This document shows positions 33,800-36,218 of a stretch of 36,218 bases of DNA, one piece after another (positions within the stretch are counted from its first letter, which is position 1; every line of letters starts with the position of its first letter). The position numbers and the translations under genes are program-made. This stretch comes from Mangrovactinospora gilvigrisea. GTDB lineage: Bacteria; Actinomycetota; Actinomycetes; Streptomycetales; Streptomycetaceae. Location of the stretch: NCBI RefSeq assembly GCF_001879105.1, contig NZ_MLCF01000156.1, positions 1 through 36,218 of the forward strand, read 5' to 3'. Under the pieces are notes generated by a model. The model was not told the origin of the DNA. It saw only the letters and a list, made by a program, of their open reading frames with translations, and made no database searches.

Positions 33800-33835
33800 C
33801 CCCGTAAGGGGCGCGGGGAAGTGCGCGAGTGACCG
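33798..33835. repeat. Streptomyces-type dispersed intergenic repeat / pyk terminator
   Basis: The hairpin CGCCCC-GTAA-GGGGCG (33798-33813) is followed on the plus strand by 'CGGGGAAGTGCGCGAG'. From memory, 'CCCCGTAAGGGGCGCGGGGAACTGCGCGA'-like blocks occur hundreds of times between Streptomyces genes. Here it lies downstream of pyk on the minus strand, where it could act as terminator, and next to the TetR promoter. Confidence 0.6.
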
Positions 33836-33892
33836 GAACCGACGGTGACTCGGCGAGCTGCCCCGCACCCCTGGGCGCAAAGCCGCCAGGCG

Positions 33893-35329
33893 TCAGTGCT
33901 TCGGGGTGTCGTCCTCGCCGATGTGGTGGATCCGCACCAGGTTCGTCGAACCGGGAACGCCGGGGGGCGACCCCGCGGTGATGACGACCAGGTCGCCCTT
34001 GGCGCAGCGGCCCAGCCGCAGCAGCTCGGCGTCGACCTGCTCCACCATCTCGTCGGTGTGCTTGGCCAGCGGGCTGTGGAAGGTCTCCACGCCCCACGAC
34101 AGCGCCAGCTGGTTGCGCACCGTCTCGTCGGGGCTGAAGGCCAGCACGGGGATCGGCGAGCGGTAGCGGCTCAGCCGGCGCGCGGTGTCGCCGGACTGGG
34201 TGAAGGCCACCAGGAACTTGGCGTTGAGGAAGTCGCCCATGTCGGCGGCGGCGCGGGCGACCGCTCCGCCCTGGGTGCGCGGCTTCTGCGCCTTGGTCAG
34301 CTCGGGCAGGCCGTGGGCCAGTTCCTCCGCCTCGGCGGCCTCGACGATGCGGGACATCGTCTTCACCGTCTCGACGGGGTACTTGCCGACCGACGTCTCG
34401 CCGGAGAGCATCACCGCGTCGGCACCGTCCAGCACGGCGTTGGCGACGTCGGACGCCTCGGCGCGGGTGGGCCGCGAGCTGGTGATCATCGATTCGAGCA
34501 TCTGGGTGGCGACGATGACCGGCTTGGCGTTCCGCTTGCAGAGCTTGACGGCACGCTTCTGCACCAGCGGCACCTGCTCCAGCGGCATCTCCACACCGAG
34601 GTCGCCGCGGGCCACCATGACGCCGTCGAAGGCGTCGACGATCTCCTCCAGCGCCTCGACCGCCTGCGGCTTCTCCACCTTGGCGATGACGGGGAGGCGG
34701 AGGCCGACCTCGTCCATGATCTTGTGCACGTCCACCACGTCCGCGCCGGAGCGGACGAAGGAGAGGGCGATCATGTCGGCCTTCATCCGCAGGCCCCACC
34801 GCAGGTCCTCGCGGTCCTTCTCGGAGAGGGCGGGGACGGAGACGGCCACGCCGGGCAGGTTGAGCCCCTTGTGGTCGGAGACCATGCCGCCTTCTATCAC
34901 CATCGTGTGGACGCGCGGGCCCTCCACGTCGGTGACCTCGAGGGTGACCTTGCCGTCGTCGACGAGGATGCGCTCGCCGCGGCTGACGTCCGCGGCGAGG
35001 CCCTTGAAGGTGGTGCCGCAGCAGCTGCGGTCGCCGACCACGTCCTCGGTGCTGATGGTGAACTCGTCGCCGCGCTCCAGCAGGACGGGCCCCTCGGCGA
35101 AGGTGTCGAGGCGGATCTTCGGCCCCTGGAGGTCGACGAGGATCCCGATCTGCCGGCCGGTCTCCTCGGCCACCTTGCGGATGCGGTGGAACCGCTCCTC
35201 GTGCTCGGCGTACGAGCCGTGGGAGAGGTTGAACCGCGCCACGTTCATCCCGGCCTCGGCCAAAGCTCGGATCTGCTCGTACGAGTCCGTGGCCGGGCCG
35301 AGGGTACACACGATTTTCGCTCTGCGCAT
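33893..35329 (-). CDS. pyk: Pyruvate kinase
   Basis: This 478-residue protein has standard length and motifs: 'RRAKIVCTLGPATDSYEQIRALAEAGMNVARFNLSHGS', 'ILVDLQGPKIR', 'LPVIAKVEKPQAVEAL' (the pyruvate kinase active-site lysine region), 'DGVMVARGDLGVEMP', 'VATQMLESMI' and 'RPTRAEASDVANAVLDGADAVMLSGETSVGKYP'. The C-terminal domain holds 'FTQSGDTARRLSRYRSPIPVLAF'. It converts phosphoenolpyruvate and ADP to pyruvate and ATP. Streptomyces carries two pyk genes; by synteny I think this corresponds to S. coelicolor pyk2, which I cannot verify here. On the minus strand TAGGCT lies 8 nt before ATG 35329, so the mRNA is probably leaderless. No adjacent gene is functionally tied to it. Confidence 0.96.
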   Translation of the reverse strand: MRRAKIVCTLGPATDSYEQIRALAEAGMNVARFNLSHGSYAEHEERFHRIRKVAEETGRQIGILVDLQGPKIRLDTFAEGPVLLERGDEFTISTEDVVGDRSCCGTTFKGLAADVSRGERILVDDGKVTLEVTDVEGPRVHTMVIEGGMVSDHKGLNLPGVAVSVPALSEKDREDLRWGLRMKADMIALSFVRSGADVVDVHKIMDEVGLRLPVIAKVEKPQAVEALEEIVDAFDGVMVARGDLGVEMPLEQVPLVQKRAVKLCKRNAKPVIVATQMLESMITSSRPTRAEASDVANAVLDGADAVMLSGETSVGKYPVETVKTMSRIVEAAEAEELAHGLPELTKAQKPRTQGGAVARAAADMGDFLNAKFLVAFTQSGDTARRLSRYRSPIPVLAFSPDETVRNQLALSWGVETFHSPLAKHTDEMVEQVDAELLRLGRCAKGDLVVITAGSPPGVPGSTNLVRIHHIGEDDTPKH

Positions 35330-35337
35330 GGCTCAAG

Positions 35338-35343
35338 AGCCTA
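35338..35343 (-). promoter_or_regulatory. pyk -10 box (leaderless)
   Basis: TAGGCT on the minus strand followed by 8 nt and ATG 35329. An ATGTCC ... GGACAT inverted repeat (35356-35361 / 35376-35381) brackets the -35 position and may be an operator. Confidence 0.45.
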
Positions 35344-35398
35344 GTCGGTCGTCCCATGTCCGATTGACGCCGCCCGGACATCTTGGGGAAACGTCGGG

Positions 35399-36067
35399 CT
35401 AACTCCGGGATGCGGCGGCGGATTTCGGGGCGGCGGGCGCCTCGGCGCCGTCCACGCCGTGCCGTTCGGCCTTCACCAGGGTGCGGGAGACGGCGCGCGC
35501 GGTGAGGCGGTACTGCAGCGCGACGACCAGGTACCCGAGGACCGGCAGCGCGGGCGCGACCAGGTAGGAGGCGACGACGCCGGCGGCGAGCAGCAGCGCG
35601 CACAGCAGCGTGGTGCCGATGTTGGCGAGCGAGAGCAGCACGGCGTTGCGGATCTGGACGCGGACCGGCGCGGGGTGCTTGACCAGCAGCTGGCAGGCGA
35701 ACGCGGCGGAGCCGGCGGCGACGATCCCGCCGAGCAGGGCCGCTGCCGCGGCGGGGACGCGGAGCGCCATGCCGGCGTGGGCGTTGACGCCGAAGTAGAA
35801 GTCCGCCCACAGCACGACGCCGGCGACGCCCCAGACCAGGGCGAGGACGACGCTCTGGCGGAACTGGGCGACGAAGGCGTCCTTGTAGAGCCGCCAGATC
35901 GGTTGCTCGTTGCGGTCCTTGCGGGCGGCGACGACGGCGGTGAGCGCGGACGTCGACGCGAAGACGGTGATCAGCGGGATGGACGTGAACGCCCACAGCA
36001 GGCCGGCCCACACGACGCAGAACACGGTGTCGAACGGCCCGGAGACGCGAGAGATGAGGCGGCGCAT
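35399..36067 (-). CDS. YesL-like (DUF624) membrane protein
   Basis: This 222-residue protein has about five hydrophobic helices and a hydrophilic, Ala-rich C-terminus. The N-terminal 'VVWAGLLWAFTSIPLITVFASTSALTAVVAARKD' followed by 'WRLYKDAFVAQFRQSVVLALVWGVAG' matches the YesL/DUF624 pattern ('L.P..T.G...A....' then 'F...F...F...'). YesL proteins are often encoded beside sugar ABC transporters in Firmicutes, but their function is unknown; here no such neighbour is visible inside the window. ATG 36067 begins the first helix and sits inside a nested inverted repeat. It is on the same strand as pyk, ending 69 nt upstream of its start. Confidence 0.75.
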   Translation of the reverse strand: MRRLISRVSGPFDTVFCVVWAGLLWAFTSIPLITVFASTSALTAVVAARKDRNEQPIWRLYKDAFVAQFRQSVVLALVWGVAGVVLWADFYFGVNAHAGMALRVPAAAAALLGGIVAAGSAAFACQLLVKHPAPVRVQIRNAVLLSLANIGTTLLCALLLAAGVVASYLVAPALPVLGYLVVALQYRLTARAVSRTLVKAERHGVDGAEAPAAPKSAAASRS

Positions 36068-36101
36068 GACCGCAGTATGCGGTTACGCGTGATCATGCGC
36101 C
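36061..36101. promoter_or_regulatory. Nested inverted repeat over the YesL-like start codon
   Basis: Outer arms GGCGCATGA (36061-36069) and TCATGCGCC (36093-36101) are exact reverse complements and include the start codon. Inside them ACCGCA-GTA-TGCGGT (36069-36083) is a second perfect dyad, containing the -10-like CATACT on the minus strand 6 nt before ATG. It may be an operator for a leaderless gene. Confidence 0.55.
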
Positions 36102-36130
36102 AGGCCCCTGCGCGCACTTGCGTTCCCACT

Positions 36131-36216
36131 CCCCGCCGCCCCGGCACCCCAAACGACCGCACGGTGCACACCGACCCGGCGCACCCGCGGGCGGGCGGGG
36201 TGCCGGGGCGGAGGGG
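36131..36216. terminator. Long inverted repeat at the right edge
   Basis: CCGCCCCGGCACCCC (36136-36150) pairs perfectly with GGGGTGCCGGGGCGG (36197-36211), and after one mismatch CCCC/GGGG continue the stem. The loop is 46 nt. Its arm shares GCCCCGGCACC with the hairpin at 6435-6478. It is probably the terminator of a minus-strand gene beyond the edge. Confidence 0.5.
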
Positions 36217-36218
36217 CG

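Noticed and set aside
30882..36011. A very long minus-strand open frame spanning the TetR, exporter and pyk region
   Set aside because: It runs through real genes in a non-coding frame and is dominated by Arg, Pro and Ala. It is a GC artefact.

Overview
This is a high-GC actinobacterial chromosome segment, most probably from a Streptomycetaceae member. Support comes from GC-rich third codon positions, frequent GTG starts, TANNNT -10 boxes 6-8 nt before start codons (leaderless mRNAs), and a short intergenic hairpin (33798-33835) of a kind I remember as scattered through Streptomyces genomes. From memory, the order polA ... livKHMGF ... ANTAR response regulator / tRNA-Leu ... pyruvate kinase is also a Streptomyces core order. 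I see no plasmid, phage or IS signature.

Layout. 1-904 is the C-terminal part of an HrpB-type helicase. 1006-6407 (+) looks like an accessory catabolic patch: a secreted GH59 galactocerebrosidase-like enzyme with NEW3 and NPCBM modules behind two operator-like palindromes, an MHS-type MFS symporter and a cytoplasmic alpha/beta-hydrolase. 6483-8984 (-) is a two-gene unit, a glutamine-synthetase-like ligase followed 3 nt later by an amidohydrolase, together a split version of fungal FluG. 9055-11773 (-) is a three-gene ABC importer with 4-nt gene overlaps, preceded by a clear cobalamin riboswitch (about 11868-11990), which identifies it as vitamin B12/corrinoid uptake (btuF-btuC-btuD). 12071-14977 (-) is polA. 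It diverges from a YdeP/FdhF-like molybdopterin oxidoreductase (15049-17340), which is translationally coupled to a hotdog thioesterase. 17809-22923 (-) is a complete branched-chain amino acid ABC importer (livK-H-M-G-F); the livH-M-G-F genes overlap at every junction, and a perfect 16-bp inverted repeat lies in front of livK. An APC-family permease (23120-24802) and an orphan ANTAR response regulator (25012-25674) follow.

25790-25876 is tRNA-Leu(CAA). About 50 nt downstream, in the same direction, is a free-standing HTH plus double-LAGLIDADG protein (25927-26718) that is not inside any intron or intein. I consider this tRNA/LAGLIDADG pair the most interesting object in the window. 26890-30502 encodes two ABC half-exporters that probably form an asymmetric heterodimer, followed by a PanE-like reductase. 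31535-33727 (-) is a TetR regulator with a DHA2-type drug exporter. 33893-35329 (-) is pyruvate kinase and 35399-36067 (-) a YesL/DUF624 membrane protein with a nested inverted repeat over its start codon.

Functional themes: nutrient acquisition (B12, branched-chain amino acids, another amino acid, glycosphingolipid-type galactosides), housekeeping (polA, pyk, tRNA), and accessory export or resistance. All identifications come from reading protein motifs and DNA by eye. No database search was run.
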